Source: Mycolicibacter heraklionensis
GTDB taxonomy: Bacteria; Actinomycetota; Actinomycetes; Mycobacteriales; Mycobacteriaceae
Length of the DNA stretch: 64,000 nt
NCBI GenBank assembly: GCA_001673575.1
Contig: LZME01000122.1
Span: 1 to 64,000, forward strand
Direction of reading: 5' to 3'
This document shows, one piece after another, positions 26,190-35,669 of this stretch; the stretch's first letter is position 1; the number at the start of each line of letters is the position of its first letter. The position numbers and the translations under genes were made by a program. The notes under the pieces are model-generated. The model was not told the DNA's origin. It was given only the letters and a program-made list of their open reading frames with translations, and searched no databases.

Positions 26190-27269
26190 CTATCCCGCCC
26201 CCGCCGCCGCATACACCCGGCTCACCTCCGGTTCGGGGTAGCCGGCGTCGGTGACCGCGGCGCGCACCGCGTCGCCCACCTTCAATGTGAGCGTGGCGGG
26301 CACCAGCGCGATCACACAGCCACCGAACCCACCGCCGGTCATCCGGGCGCCGAGCGCACCGGCGGCCACCGCACTGTCGGCGATCAGGTCGATGTGCTCG
26401 GTGGTGATCGCGAAGTCGTCACGCATCGAGGCGTGCGAGGCGGTGAACAACGCACCGGCCGCGGCGAAGTCCAGCTCGTTGCACGCGGCCACGAAATCGA
26501 GCACTCGTTCATTCTCGGTCAGCACGTGCCGAGCTCGCCGGGCATCGACCGGGTCAGCGACCGCCTCCAGCGCTTCCACACCGCGGTGCTGGACCTCGCG
26601 CAGCGATGAGACCCCCAATGCGGCGGCGGCTCGCTCGCACGATGCCCGCCGGGCGGCGTATTCCCCGTCGACGTGGCCGTGCCGCTGACCGGAGTCGAGC
26701 AGCAGCAGGGTCACTCCGGAAGCGTCCGGGTCGAACGGCACCGGGTGCACGGCGATGTCGCGGAAGTCGATCAGCAGCGCGTTGGACACCTCCCCGAACA
26801 GCGACGACAGCTGATCCAGCAAACCCGTTGGCGCGCCGACATAGTCGTTCTCGGCGCGCTGGCCGATCCGGGCCTGCTCGATCCGATCGATATTCAGGCC
26901 AGCGGCCGAGGCCAAGGCGCCGAGCACCGCGCATTCCAGCGCCGCCGAGGACGACAGGCCCGAGCCGATCGGTACGTCGCTGCGGATATCCATGGTTCCA
27001 CCGGGGACCGCGAAACCGCTGTCGCGCAGCGCCCAGATCACCCCGGCGGCATAGGCGCCCCAGCCGGTGGTCTGCCCGGGTGTGGTGTTCAGCGGAATGC
27101 TCACCGGTGCGTCGGCGCGGTCGCTGAGCACGGTGAGTGTGTCGGTCTCGGCCGGGGTGAAGGTGACGCTGGTGCGTTGCGGCAACGCGATGGGCAGCGC
27201 GAAACCGCCGTTGTAGTCGGTGTGTTCGCCGATCAGGTTGACCCGACCAGGAGCGGAGTAGGTGATCAC
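26190..27269 (-). CDS. galK: Galactokinase
   Basis: This 359-residue GHMP kinase phosphorylates galactose at C1 in the Leloir pathway. It has the N-terminal galactokinase signature ([15 protein letters not shown]), the ATP loop [15 protein letters not shown] and the C-terminal [12 protein letters not shown]. It overlaps the galT stop by 4 nt, so galT-galK are coupled. Length and motifs are normal. Confidence 0.95.
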   Translation of the reverse strand: MITYSAPGRVNLIGEHTDYNGGFALPIALPQRTSVTFTPAETDTLTVLSDRADAPVSIPLNTTPGQTTGWGAYAAGVIWALRDSGFAVPGGTMDIRSDVPIGSGLSSSAALECAVLGALASAAGLNIDRIEQARIGQRAENDYVGAPTGLLDQLSSLFGEVSNALLIDFRDIAVHPVPFDPDASGVTLLLLDSGQRHGHVDGEYAARRASCERAAAALGVSSLREVQHRGVEALEAVADPVDARRARHVLTENERVLDFVAACNELDFAAAGALFTASHASMRDDFAITTEHIDLIADSAVAAGALGARMTGGGFGGCVIALVPATLTLKVGDAVRAAVTDAGYPEPEVSRVYAAAGAG

Positions 27270-28357
27270 AGCTCACGCAGCCTAGCCGCCACCGACTCCG
27301 GGGTGACGTCGGCGATGAACGCGTCCATCGCCGACTCCGAGGCCGCCAGAAACTTCAGCTTGTTCGCGCTGCGTTTGATCGACATCAGCTCCACGTGAAA
27401 ATAGCCGTCGGCCTGCGCGCCGTCGCTGCGGTACTGGTGCAGTGCGGCCATATAGGGCAGCGGGGCGTCGTAGATACGGTCGAAGCGACCCAACAGGTTT
27501 CGGTAGACGGCCGCGAAGTCGTCGAGTTCGTCCTCAGACAGGTCGGTCAGGTTGTGCACCCACCGTTTCGGATACAGATGCACCTCGACCGGCCAGCGCG
27601 CGGCGAACGGCACGAACGCGGTGAAGTGTTCCGTCTGCGCCACGATCCGAGTGCCCTCGGCACGCTCGGCCGCCAGCAGATCGGCGAACAGACTCCCGCC
27701 GTGCGTAATTCGATGCGCGCGCGCTTGATCCAGCATCGCGGCGGTGCGCGGGGTCAGGTAGGGGTAGCCGTAGATCTGGCCGTGCGGGTGAGCCAACGTC
27801 ACCCCGATCTCCTCGCCGCGGTTTTCGAAGCAGAACACCTGCTCGACGCCCGGGCGGGCCAACAGGTCGGCGGTGCGATGCCGCCATGCCTGCACCACCA
27901 GCCGGGCGTGTGCCGCCGGCAGGTCGGCGAACGAGCCGGTGTGATCGGCGGAGAAGCAGATCACCTCGCAGCGGCCGTTGCCCGGTGCGGAGATGAACGA
28001 TTTCGGCGCGGTTTCTCCCGCTGAGCGGTCATAATCGCGCCGAAATCCCGCCAGACTGGGGAACCGATTCTCGAAGACCACGACGTCGTAGTCGGCCGCC
28101 GGCACCTCGCTGGTCTCACCGCTCGGTCCCGGGCACAGCGGGCAGGCCTCGGCGGGGGGCTTGTAGGTGCGGTCCTGGCGCTGCGCGGCGATGATCACCC
28201 ACTGACCGGTGGTGCGGTCGAGGCGCAACTGCGACGGCTCGGGGTCACGAGGCGGCAGCGGCCGCAGGTCTGCCACCGGCACCGGGGCACGGCCGGGCAG
28301 CGCGAAGAACAGGAGGTCGCGGCCGTCGGCAAGCGTCCAGCGAATCGGGGCGCTCAC
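27266..28357 (-). CDS. galT: Galactose-1-phosphate uridylyltransferase
   Basis: The 363-residue enzyme swaps UMP between UDP-glucose and galactose-1-phosphate through a covalent His intermediate. The active HPH is visible in [15 protein letters not shown], along with CPLCPG (zinc) and the second-half [10 protein letters not shown] and [11 protein letters not shown] 28357 is chosen because it overlaps the DUF309 stop (GTGA). The gene is intact here, while the M. tuberculosis galT is split as I recall. Confidence 0.94.
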   Translation of the reverse strand: MSAPIRWTLADGRDLLFFALPGRAPVPVADLRPLPPRDPEPSQLRLDRTTGQWVIIAAQRQDRTYKPPAEACPLCPGPSGETSEVPAADYDVVVFENRFPSLAGFRRDYDRSAGETAPKSFISAPGNGRCEVICFSADHTGSFADLPAAHARLVVQAWRHRTADLLARPGVEQVFCFENRGEEIGVTLAHPHGQIYGYPYLTPRTAAMLDQARAHRITHGGSLFADLLAAERAEGTRIVAQTEHFTAFVPFAARWPVEVHLYPKRWVHNLTDLSEDELDDFAAVYRNLLGRFDRIYDAPLPYMAALHQYRSDGAQADGYFHVELMSIKRSANKLKFLAASESAMDAFIADVTPESVAARLREL

Positions 28358-28830
28358 GCGACCAGCCGCGGATGCAGCCGCTGCGGGGCGATCTCGACGC
28401 CGGCCGCCAGGTCGTCGGCCAACTGCGCGGCGAAGCCCAGCAAGCCGGCGAGATCGATCCCGAACGGGGCCGGAGGCTGCACCGTCGCCAGATGTTCGGC
28501 GCCGCGGCGCAACAGACTGACCGCGCCGGCGACGTTGCCCCGCTGAACGTGGGTGACGCCGACGGCGAGCTGCGCCAGGCCCTGCCACAGTTCACGCTCG
28601 GCGGCGGGCCGATGCTTCCAGGCGGCTTCCAGCACCTCGTGGGCGTTGAACGCCAGCCCGTCATCCAGCAGCAGCTGCGCGTAGGCGAGCATCTGGGCCG
28701 GCGGCAGGTCGAGGTCGTCGGGAACACCTTCGACCCCGCCCTGGCTGCCGCGGGGCAGCGGGCGGCCCAGCCGATCACGCGGGCGGGCGTTGCGGGGGCG
28801 GCCCGAATCGTCGCGGTCGCGGGTTGTCAC
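28354..28830 (-). CDS. DUF309 protein
   Basis: The 158-residue cytosolic helical protein has the DUF309 signature: LLDDGLAFNAHEVLEAAWKH and ELWQGLAQLAVGVTHVQRGN. The N-terminal 35 residues are charged and probably disordered. It has no known biochemical role. It is coupled to galT by a 4-nt overlap and so heads the DUF309-galT-galK operon. Confidence 0.82.
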   Translation of the reverse strand: MTTRDRDDSGRPRNARPRDRLGRPLPRGSQGGVEGVPDDLDLPPAQMLAYAQLLLDDGLAFNAHEVLEAAWKHRPAAERELWQGLAQLAVGVTHVQRGNVAGAVSLLRRGAEHLATVQPPAPFGIDLAGLLGFAAQLADDLAAGVEIAPQRLHPRLVA

Positions 28831-28851
28831 CTGTCCATCATGGCAAGCCGG

Positions 28852-29637
28852 TCAGGCGGGCTTGGCAGCAATCACCTCGATAGCGGCCATGTTGTTGCGG
28901 TGGCGGCGGAATGTCGCGCGCATGTTGAGCACCCGGGCGCGCGCGTCCGAATCGCGCAGCACGTTGAACACAAAGCGCAGCGCCCCGATCAGACCCTCGT
29001 CGGCGATCAGCCGGTGCGGCTCCAACAGCGCCATCGGTGCGTAGGCGATCTTCTCCACGGTGAAGCCGGCGTCGGTGAGCAGTTCGGTCCACTCGGCGGC
29101 GGTCAGCGGGCGGGCGTTGACCTTGATGGAGCGGGCCAGCGCGGTGCGGACCTCGTCCTTGACGGCCTCGGGCACGTCGATGGGCTGCAGGACCATCTCG
29201 TGAATGGCGTAGCGGCCGCCGGGGCGCAGCACTCGGTAGGCCTCCCCGATGATCTCGGCCTTGTGCGCGTTGGTCTGCATGGTCAGCATCGCTTCGCCGA
29301 TGACGACGTCGGCGCTGTCGGCGTCCAGGCCGGTCTTCGACGCCTCGCCGGTGACCACTCGGCCCCGTTCGCCGACCACCGAGCGGACCACGCCGGCGGC
29401 GTTCTCGTCGGCCTCGACGCCGGTGTAGGTGCCGGGGCTGTTCTGCAGGATCTCTTTCGCGGTGCGCCCCAGGCCGGGTGCGAGTTCCACGACGTCGGCG
29501 CCGGCCAACCGGGCGTCGGCCAGCATCCGGTGGGTGAGTCCGAGCCCGCCGGGTCGCAGCACGCGTTTGCCGAGGCGGGCGAACAGCCAGTGTCCGGGCA
29601 GATCAGCGGTTTTGCGGTCGGGCATCGGCAGGCTCAT
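28852..29637 (-). CDS. SAM-dependent methyltransferase under a probable DosR box
   Basis: The 261-residue class I methyltransferase has motif I VVELAPGLGRTAKEIL (a variant of ExGxGxG), an acidic VEADE, VIGEAMLTMQ and a post-motif VLRPGGRYAIHEM. Substrate unknown; it falls in the Methyltransf_11-like group. Its upstream 87-bp gap contains a near-consensus DosR palindrome centred about 45 nt before the ATG. Hypoxia or nitric oxide induction is therefore likely. It is downstream of the amidohydrolase but probably has its own promoter. Confidence 0.82.
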   Translation of the reverse strand: MSLPMPDRKTADLPGHWLFARLGKRVLRPGGLGLTHRMLADARLAGADVVELAPGLGRTAKEILQNSPGTYTGVEADENAAGVVRSVVGERGRVVTGEASKTGLDADSADVVIGEAMLTMQTNAHKAEIIGEAYRVLRPGGRYAIHEMVLQPIDVPEAVKDEVRTALARSIKVNARPLTAAEWTELLTDAGFTVEKIAYAPMALLEPHRLIADEGLIGALRFVFNVLRDSDARARVLNMRATFRRHRNNMAAIEVIAAKPA

Positions 29638-29671
29638 GCAACGAAGGTTAGCCTTACCAGCCTTGGGTCGC

Positions 29672-29691
29672 CAGGGGACTTTAGACCCCTA
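29672..29691 (-). promoter_or_regulatory. Candidate DosR (DevR) binding site
   Basis: The 20-bp element contains GGGACTTTAGACCC. Compared with the DosR consensus TTSGGGACTWWAGTCCCSAA as I know it, 16 of 20 positions agree. Only one inner-core base differs (A for T). It lies 35 nt upstream of the methyltransferase ATG, in a position suited to activation. Confidence 0.65.
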
Positions 29692-29724
29692 TATCTCCTT
29701 TAAATAGCCCGATGGCCGGTCGTT

Positions 29725-31323
29725 TCAGGCCACCTGGCGGCCGGCCAGGAAGGTGGCGCGCACCTCTAGATCGGCGATCGCTTCCGGGGCGACGGTGCGG
29801 GGGTCGGCCGACAACACCACCAGGTCGGCGTACTTGCCCACCTCAAGGGAGCCGGTCACGTCGTCGGCGAACAGTTGCCAAGCCGCGTCGAGGGTTTGCG
29901 CCCGGATCGCCTGCTCGACGGTGAGCCGCTCTTCGGGCGCCAGGACCCGGCCGCTGGGCGCAATCCGGGTGGCGGCGACGCTGATGTTGCGCAACGGCTC
30001 TTCGGGGGTGACCGGCGCGTCGTTATGCAGTGAGATGCGCATGCCCGTCGCGACGGCGGACGCCGCCGGCATCCACCGCGAGCCGTGTTCCTCCCCGAAC
30101 AGCCCGTCGACCAGAACATCACCCCAGTAGTGCAGGTGGTCGACGAACAGGCTGCAGGTGACGCCCAGCGCGGCGGCACGGCGCAACTGCTCGGGGCGGA
30201 TGGCGCCGACGTGTTCGAGGCGCAACCGATGATCGGGGCGCGGGTGCCGCGCCAGCACGTCCTCGTAGACGTCGAGGATGGTGTCGACGCCGTTGTCGCC
30301 GTGCACATGGCAGGCCATCTGCCAGCCGTGCGGGAAGTACGCCTCGACGATGCGGGTCAGCTGTTCGCCGGTGTAGTTGGCGTGCCCGCACGATCCGGGT
30401 TCGACGCCGATGGTGCGGGTGGCGTCGGTGTCCAGGTACGGGAACGACAGGTCGATGTTGCCGATCCACGGTGAGCCGTCCACCCAGATTTTGATACCGA
30501 TCTGGCGCGCCATGTCGTCGCCGTCCCCCGGCGACGCATCGGTGTGCAACTCCGGGTTGGAGATCTCGTAGGTGCGCAGTCGCACGGTCAGCTCATTGCG
30601 CAGATGGTCAATCAGCGGGCAGAACTGCGGCGAGAAGGCCATCTCCGAAATCGTCGTCAGCCCGGCTCGATTGAGCCGCGCGCATTCGGCGCGCAGCATC
30701 GCCGGGGCATCGCCGGGCAGCATCGCCTTCCCCAACAGTGGAATGAGCGCGGCAGTTTCCTCCGCGGTCCCATCCAGTTCGCCGGCGGCGTCGCGGCCGT
30801 ATTTCGCACCGACCGGGTCGGGGGTGTCTCGGCTCAAGCCGGCCTGTCGGGCGGCCGCACTGTTGAAGTAGGCCTTGTGCCCGGAGTTGTGCACGATCAC
30901 CAGGGGGTGCTCCGGGGCGACGGCGTCCAGCCAAGCCCGCGTCGGTTCGGGAAGCCCGGGCTGCAGCAGCGCGTCCCAGCCGATCGCGTAGGCCCCGTCG
31001 GCGCCACGGGCGGCGACCTCCTTGCGGACCAGTTCCACCACGGCGTCAGCGTCGGTCAGGGTGACCGGCCGGATATCGAGCATCCGATCCGACAGCACCA
31101 CGGACTCCATCAGCGGATGCCCGTGCGCCTCGACGAAGCCGGGCAATACGCAGCCGTCGCCGATGTCGAGCACCCGGGTGTCGGGACCGATGAGGCCGTC
31201 CATGTCCTTGCGGTCACCGACCGCGACGATCCGCCCATCGGTGACGGCCAGCGCCTCGGCGGTCGGTTGCGCGTCATTGACCGTGAGCACCGTGCCGATG
31301 ACAACGAGATCCGCTATGGGCAT
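29725..31323 (-). CDS. Amidohydrolase family protein (YtcJ-like)
   Basis: This 532-residue metal-dependent hydrolase starts at ATG 31323 behind AAGGAG. It shows the amidohydrolase_3 layout: metal-binding EAHGHPL after a beta-sandwich start, VIVHNSGHKAYFNS, ACHVHGDNGVDTIL, LRLEHVG, and SLHNDAPVTPEEP near the end. C-terminal GKYADLVVLSADP closes the sandwich. Family members hydrolyse exocyclic amide or formamide bonds; the substrate here is unknown. It is divergent from the PPOX-type gene. Confidence 0.85.
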   Translation of the reverse strand: MPIADLVVIGTVLTVNDAQPTAEALAVTDGRIVAVGDRKDMDGLIGPDTRVLDIGDGCVLPGFVEAHGHPLMESVVLSDRMLDIRPVTLTDADAVVELVRKEVAARGADGAYAIGWDALLQPGLPEPTRAWLDAVAPEHPLVIVHNSGHKAYFNSAAARQAGLSRDTPDPVGAKYGRDAAGELDGTAEETAALIPLLGKAMLPGDAPAMLRAECARLNRAGLTTISEMAFSPQFCPLIDHLRNELTVRLRTYEISNPELHTDASPGDGDDMARQIGIKIWVDGSPWIGNIDLSFPYLDTDATRTIGVEPGSCGHANYTGEQLTRIVEAYFPHGWQMACHVHGDNGVDTILDVYEDVLARHPRPDHRLRLEHVGAIRPEQLRRAAALGVTCSLFVDHLHYWGDVLVDGLFGEEHGSRWMPAASAVATGMRISLHNDAPVTPEEPLRNISVAATRIAPSGRVLAPEERLTVEQAIRAQTLDAAWQLFADDVTGSLEVGKYADLVVLSADPRTVAPEAIADLEVRATFLAGRQVA

Positions 31324-31397
31324 TCCGGTCTCCTTCTCGGCAGGCATCGCCGGAGTGTAAGTGGAATAGCGAAGCGTCCAGCACTGTTCGAGCCGAT

Positions 31398-31829
31398 ATG
31401 CCCAAACCCTTTACCGAGACCGAGCGTCAGCAGTTTCTCGCCGACAAGCATGTGGCCGTGTTGTCCGTCGCCGCCACCGATGGTCGCCCGCCGGCCAGTG
31501 TCCCGATTTGGTACGACTACACCCCCGGCGGCGACATCCTGGTCAATACCGGCGCCGGCCGGCGGAAGGCCAAGCTCATCGAGCAGGCCGGTGCGGTGAC
31601 GCTGGTGGTGCAGCGCGAAGAACTGCCCTACCAATACGTGATCGTCGAAGGCACCGTGGTCAATGCGGTCACGCCGGCCCCGCTGCCGCAGCGCGAGGCC
31701 ATCGCGGTCCGCTACCTGGGTCAAGAAGGCGGCCGGGCATTCGCCGCCAACATGGACGGCGCATCCAGCGTGCTGTTCACCATCCGGCCCGACCGCTGGC
31801 TGACCGCCGATTACTCCGGCGACCTGTAG
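31398..31829 (+). CDS. PPOX-class flavin/F420-dependent oxidoreductase
   Basis: The 143-residue split-barrel protein begins FTETERQQFLADKHVAVLSV, then RPPASVPIWYDYTPGGDI, typical of the pyridoxamine-phosphate-oxidase-like family that in mycobacteria often uses F420. Its stop directly abuts the next ATG (31830), so it is in one operon with the 2-oxoglutarate oxygenase. The specific reaction is unknown. Confidence 0.8.
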   Translation: MPKPFTETERQQFLADKHVAVLSVAATDGRPPASVPIWYDYTPGGDILVNTGAGRRKAKLIEQAGAVTLVVQREELPYQYVIVEGTVVNAVTPAPLPQREAIAVRYLGQEGGRAFAANMDGASSVLFTIRPDRWLTADYSGDL

Positions 31830-32813
31830 ATGCTGCCCGTGCTGGACCTGGCCGACGCCGAGACCGACACCGCGGCTTTCCGTCTGGCGTTACGCGAGGC
31901 CACCCACACTTGCGGCTTCTTCTACCTCACCGGACACGGCATACCCGACGAGCAGATCACCGAGATCCTCACGCTGGCCCGGCAGTTCTTCGAGCTGCCC
32001 GAGGCGGAGAAGAACCAGATCAGCCAGTTGAAAAGCCCGCATTTCCGGGGCTATTCACGTCTGGGCGGCGAGCTCACGAACGGGCGCGTGGACTGGCGAG
32101 AGCAGATCGACATCGGGCCGCAACGCCCAGTATTGCCCGAAGCGGAAGGCTACTGGCACCTGCAGGGCCCGAACCTGTGGCCCGCGCGGCCCGCATCCTT
32201 CCGGTCGGCGTTCGAAGCGTGGGACCGGTCGCTGTCTTCGGTGGGCCTGCAACTGCTCCGGCACTGGGCGGCGTCGTTGGGCGCCGCCGAAGACCTGTTC
32301 GACGACGCATTCGCCACGTCGCCGGCGACGCTGATCAAGGTCGTTCGCTATCCGGCAAGCCCGCAGACCGACCAAGGGGTCGGCGCCCACAAGGATTCGG
32401 GCGTGTTGACCCTGCTGCTCGTCGAGCCGGATTCCGAAGGGCTTCAAGTGGAAAGCTCACCCGGTGAATGGGTCGACGTGCCGCCCATGGCCGGTGCGTT
32501 CATCGTCAACATCGGTGAACTGCTCGAAGTCGCGACCGACGGCTACCTGCGGGCCACGCGTCACCGAGTGCGCTCGCCTGGGCCCGGCACCGACCGGATC
32601 TCTGTTCCGTACTTCCTGAACCCGGCACTGGATGCCACCGTCTCGCGCATCACGCTGCCAGCCGAGCTGGCCGTCCTGGCGCGGGGTGTGGAGGCCGATC
32701 CGGACAACCCCATCTTCGACACCTACGGCGAGAACGCATGGAAGTCCCGCACCCGGGCCCACCCCGATGTCGCCGAACTGCACCACGGGATCAGGCCGGC
32801 CAGTTCTCCGTGA
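31830..32813 (+). CDS. 2-oxoglutarate/Fe(II)-dependent oxygenase, isopenicillin-N-synthase-like
   Basis: This 327-residue enzyme has an N-terminal DIOX_N-type segment (TCGFFYLTGHGIPDEQI) and a jelly-roll domain with the iron triad H187-x-D189 (GAHKDSG) and H245 (ATRHRV). The R256-x-S258 pair would hold 2-oxoglutarate. It hydroxylates or desaturates a small molecule that cannot be named. It abuts the PPOX-type gene and is followed by a strong hairpin terminator. Confidence 0.85.
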   Translation: MLPVLDLADAETDTAAFRLALREATHTCGFFYLTGHGIPDEQITEILTLARQFFELPEAEKNQISQLKSPHFRGYSRLGGELTNGRVDWREQIDIGPQRPVLPEAEGYWHLQGPNLWPARPASFRSAFEAWDRSLSSVGLQLLRHWAASLGAAEDLFDDAFATSPATLIKVVRYPASPQTDQGVGAHKDSGVLTLLLVEPDSEGLQVESSPGEWVDVPPMAGAFIVNIGELLEVATDGYLRATRHRVRSPGPGTDRISVPYFLNPALDATVSRITLPAELAVLARGVEADPDNPIFDTYGENAWKSRTRAHPDVAELHHGIRPASSP

Positions 32814-32818
32814 AAACA

Positions 32819-32846
32819 ATCAGGCCCCCTCGAAAGGGGGCCTGAT
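32819..32846 (+). terminator. Strong hairpin terminator
   Basis: A perfect 12-bp stem (ATCAGGCCCCCT paired with its complement) closes on a CGAA tetraloop. It lies 5 bp after the 2OG oxygenase stop and just beyond the 3' end of the convergent tRNA-Tyr. It can serve both strands. There is no U-tract, as is common in mycobacteria. Confidence 0.85.
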
Positions 32847-32852
32847 CAGGTG

Positions 32853-32935
32853 TGGCAGGTACAGGATTCGAACCTGTGTAGGCTTCCGCCGACGGATTTA
32901 CAGTCCGCTCCCATTGGCCGCTCGGGCAACCTGCC
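32853..32935 (-). tRNA. tRNA-Tyr (GUA anticodon)
   Basis: This 83-nt class II tRNA has acceptor stem GGCAGGT/ACCTGCC with discriminator A, the D-arm GCCCGAGCGGCC, anticodon loop CTGTAAA (GTA), a long variable arm and the T-loop GGTTCGAATCC. CCA is not encoded. Codons UAU and UAC would be read. Confidence 0.97.
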
Positions 32936-33014
32936 GTAGTGCGCCTAGCAGACTACAACGAGGATGTACCTCAGACACAAACGGCCAGCACAACTCAAGG
33001 AGAGGACAGGTCTC

Positions 33015-33506
33015 GTGGCGGACTCATCGTTCGACATCGTCAGCAAGGTCGACCGGCAGGAGGTCGACAACGCCTTGAACCAGGCCGCCAAGGAACTGGC
33101 CACCCGGTTCGACTTCCGCGGCACCGACACCACCATCGCCTGGAAGGGCGAGGAAGGCATCGAGCTGGTCAGCTCCACCGAGGAGCGGGTCAAGGCCGCC
33201 GTCGACGTGTTCAAGGAGAAACTCATCCGCCGTGACATCTCCATGAAGGCGTTCGACGCCGGGGACCCGCAGCCGTCGGGCAAGACCTACAAGGTCAGCG
33301 GCAGCCTCAAGCAGGGCATCGACGCCGAGCACGCCAAGAAGATCAACAAACTGATCCGCGACGAGGGCCCCAAGGGGGTCAAGTCCCAGGTCCAGGGCGA
33401 CGAGATCCGGGTGTCGTCGAAGAAGCGCGACGACCTGCAGGCCGTGATCTCACTGCTCAAGGGCGCCGACCTGGACGTGGCCTTGCAGTTCGTGAACTAC
33501 CGGTAA
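33015..33506 (+). CDS. YajQ-family nucleotide-binding protein
   Basis: The 163-residue protein starts at GTG 33015, the same length I recall for Rv0566c. It has two ferredoxin-like domains with [30 protein letters not shown] and the end ALQFVNYR. Family members bind nucleic acid or nucleotides, and c-di-GMP in some bacteria. It marks the start of the conserved men-locus gene order. Confidence 0.92.
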   Translation: MADSSFDIVSKVDRQEVDNALNQAAKELATRFDFRGTDTTIAWKGEEGIELVSSTEERVKAAVDVFKEKLIRRDISMKAFDAGDPQPSGKTYKVSGSLKQGIDAEHAKKINKLIRDEGPKGVKSQVQGDEIRVSSKKRDDLQAVISLLKGADLDVALQFVNYR

Positions 33507-33552
33507 CCGGTACCGCTGGTCCGGCCGCCGCTGCGTGCTTAGGCTGGGGCTC

Positions 33553-35028
33553 GTGACTACCGAAGAGGTCGTGGACGTCGTCATCATCGGAGCCGGCATC
33601 TCCGGTATCGGCGCGGCGTACCGCATCGCCGAACGCAACCCCGGCACCCGCTACGTCATCCTGGAACGGCGTGAGCGCATCGGCGGGACGTGGGACCTGT
33701 TTCGCTATCCCGGGGTGCGTTCGGACAGCAGCATCTTCACGCTCTGCCTGCCGTATGAACCGTGGACCCGCCGCGAACGGGTCGCCAACGGCGACGAGAT
33801 CCGCGATTACCTGACCGACACCGCGCGCAAGCACGGCATCGACGACCACATCCGGTTCAACCACCACGTCACCGCGGCCGACTGGGATTCGACGACCGAC
33901 ACCTGGACGGTGACGGCGGACGAGAACGGGACCGCGCGGACCTACCGCGGCCGGTTCGTGTTCTTCGGCTCCGGCTACTACAACTACGACGAGGGCTACA
34001 CCCCCGACTTCCCGGGATCGGAGACGTTCGCGGGGACGGTGGTGCACCCCCAGCACTGGCCCGAGGAGTTGGACTACACCGGCAAAAAGGTGGTGGTGAT
34101 CGGCAGCGGCGCCACTGCGATGTCACTTGTCCCGGCGTTGGCGCAGCGCTCCGGTCACGTGACCCTGCTGCAGCGCACGCCCACCTATCTGGTCTCGGCG
34201 AGCATGTACAGCCGTTTCGTTGACGTGGTCGCAAAGCTATTGCCCCGCAAGGTGGGTCACCCGATCATCCGGTTTGTGATGGCCCTGTTCGAGGGCTACG
34301 TCTGGTTCCTGGCCCGCAAGACTCCCCCGTTGTTGAAGTGGATTCTGCGTCGCACGGCCGTGCAGAATCTGCCGCCGGGCTATCCGGTGGACACTCACTT
34401 CAAGCCGCCGTATCAACCGTGGGACCAGCGCCTGTGTCTGATTCCCGACGCCGATCTGTACGCCGAGATCAGCGCCGGGCGAGTCGAGATGGTCACCGAC
34501 CGGATCGACCACTTCGACGCCACCGGGATCGCCTTGCAGTCCGGGGCGCATCTGGATGCCGACATCATCGTCACCGCCACTGGCCTGCAGTTGCAGGCGC
34601 TCGGCGGGGTGCGGATCAGCCTGGACGGCACCGAGATCAAGTCCACCGACCGATTCGTCTACAAGGCGCACATGCTCGAAGACGTGCCGAACCTGTTCTG
34701 GTGCGTCGGCTACACCAACGCCTCCTGGACGTTGCGTGCCGATATCACCGCCCGGGCAACCGCCAAACTGCTGGCGTACATGGCTTCTCGCGGCTACACC
34801 CACGCCTACCCGCACCTCGGCGACGAGCCGATGGCCGAGAAGTCGGCGTGGGACATCCAGGCCGGCTATGTGCTGCGCGCGCCGCATGCACTCCCGCGGT
34901 CGGGCACCAAACGGCCGTGGAATGTGCGGCAGAACTACTTCGCCGACGCCCTGGACTTCCGGTTCGACCAGATCACCGAATCAATGGTGTTCGGGCGGGC
35001 CGGGGAGGCGATCCCGCTGGCCGGATAG
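33553..35028 (+). CDS. Flavin-containing Baeyer-Villiger-type monooxygenase (Rv0565c-like)
   Basis: The 491-residue FAD/NADPH monooxygenase has a first Rossmann site VVIIGAGISGIGAA, GGTWDLFRYPG, the Baeyer-Villiger fingerprint F-x-G-x3-H-x3-W-P (FAGTVVHPQHWP), and a second Rossmann VVVIGSGATA. It belongs with EthA/Rv0565c, which oxidise ketones and sulfides and can activate thioamide drugs. Start GTG 33553 is preferred; GTG 33535 is possible. Its stop is 1 bp from the convergent TetR gene. Confidence 0.9.
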   Translation: MTTEEVVDVVIIGAGISGIGAAYRIAERNPGTRYVILERRERIGGTWDLFRYPGVRSDSSIFTLCLPYEPWTRRERVANGDEIRDYLTDTARKHGIDDHIRFNHHVTAADWDSTTDTWTVTADENGTARTYRGRFVFFGSGYYNYDEGYTPDFPGSETFAGTVVHPQHWPEELDYTGKKVVVIGSGATAMSLVPALAQRSGHVTLLQRTPTYLVSASMYSRFVDVVAKLLPRKVGHPIIRFVMALFEGYVWFLARKTPPLLKWILRRTAVQNLPPGYPVDTHFKPPYQPWDQRLCLIPDADLYAEISAGRVEMVTDRIDHFDATGIALQSGAHLDADIIVTATGLQLQALGGVRISLDGTEIKSTDRFVYKAHMLEDVPNLFWCVGYTNASWTLRADITARATAKLLAYMASRGYTHAYPHLGDEPMAEKSAWDIQAGYVLRAPHALPRSGTKRPWNVRQNYFADALDFRFDQITESMVFGRAGEAIPLAG

Positions 35029-35029
35029 G

Positions 35030-35635
35030 TCACGTCTCGGTACGTAGCGCGGCGATGCCGCGGTCCAGAGCGGCCTCCAGGAAGCCGAGATCGCCGGTGG
35101 CGAGCAAGATGCCGACGCCGCCCTGGATGCCCGCCAGTAGGGCTGCTGCCGCTGAATCGGCGTCGATGCGCCCCGACATCTTGCCGCCCTGTTGCATAGC
35201 GCGGACCCCTGCCGCGATCTCGGCGTGCCATTGCCGGATCAACGCCGAGGTGACCGCTTGGGCTGCCGGCGTGGTCCGCCCGAGTTCGGACATCAGCACC
35301 GCCAGCGGGCAGTGCTGGCCCTGTCGGCGGTAGCGGTCGATCACGGCGTCACGCCAGCGCTGCCAGGCCGCCCAGGACGTGAGCTCGCCCAAGTAGGGCT
35401 GCTGATCGGCCAGCACCCGCTCGGCTTCGTGTTCGGCGACGGCGAGCAGCAACTGTTCCTTGCCGCCGGGAAAGTAGTGAAACAGCTGGCTCTTGGAGGT
35501 CTGGGTGCGCGCCCGGATGTCATCGAGCGTGGTGGCCGATACCCCACCGGTGCGGATCTCGGCCGCCGCGCCCTCGATGATCCGCCAACGAGTGGCCGCC
35601 CCCTTGCTGGTCAATTTTTGGACTTGCAGGTCCAT
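35030..35635 (-). CDS. TetR-family repressor, probably of the adjacent SDR
   Basis: The 201-residue protein has an N-terminal helix-turn-helix (GVSATTLDDIRARTQTSKSQ, LFHYFPGGKEQL), a TetR_C-type ligand domain and a Cys in GQHCPLAVLMSELG. It is divergent from the SDR gene, and each of the two start codons lies in or next to a 16-bp palindrome of the same pattern. It probably represses both and is relieved by a small molecule the SDR handles. Confidence 0.88.
   Translation of the reverse strand: MDLQVQKLTSKGAATRWRIIEGAAAEIRTGGVSATTLDDIRARTQTSKSQLFHYFPGGKEQLLLAVAEHEAERVLADQQPYLGELTSWAAWQRWRDAVIDRYRRQGQHCPLAVLMSELGRTTPAAQAVTSALIRQWHAEIAAGVRAMQQGGKMSGRIDADSAAAALLAGIQGGVGILLATGDLGFLEAALDRGIAALRTET
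35619..35634. promoter_or_regulatory. TetR operator, site 1
   Basis: The element TGGACTTGCAGGTCCA is palindromic except for one base pair. It overlaps the TetR start codon (35633-35635). It matches site 2 as TGGACT-N4-(A/G)GTCCA, 35 bp apart. Confidence 0.65.
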
Positions 35636-35653
35636 TTTGATAGGTGAACTATC

Positions 35654-35669
35654 TGGACTCATGAGTCCA
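35654..35669. promoter_or_regulatory. TetR operator, site 2
   Basis: TGGACTCATGAGTCCA is a perfect 16-bp palindrome. The SDR ATG (35661-35663) lies in its second half, so binding would block the start of the transcript or the ribosome region. Confidence 0.7.

Noticed and set aside
29644..29662. IdeR iron box near the methyltransferase (GGTTAGCCTTACC)
   Set aside because: Only about 12 of 19 positions match the consensus I know, and both flanks fail. The DosR-like site beside it is much stronger.
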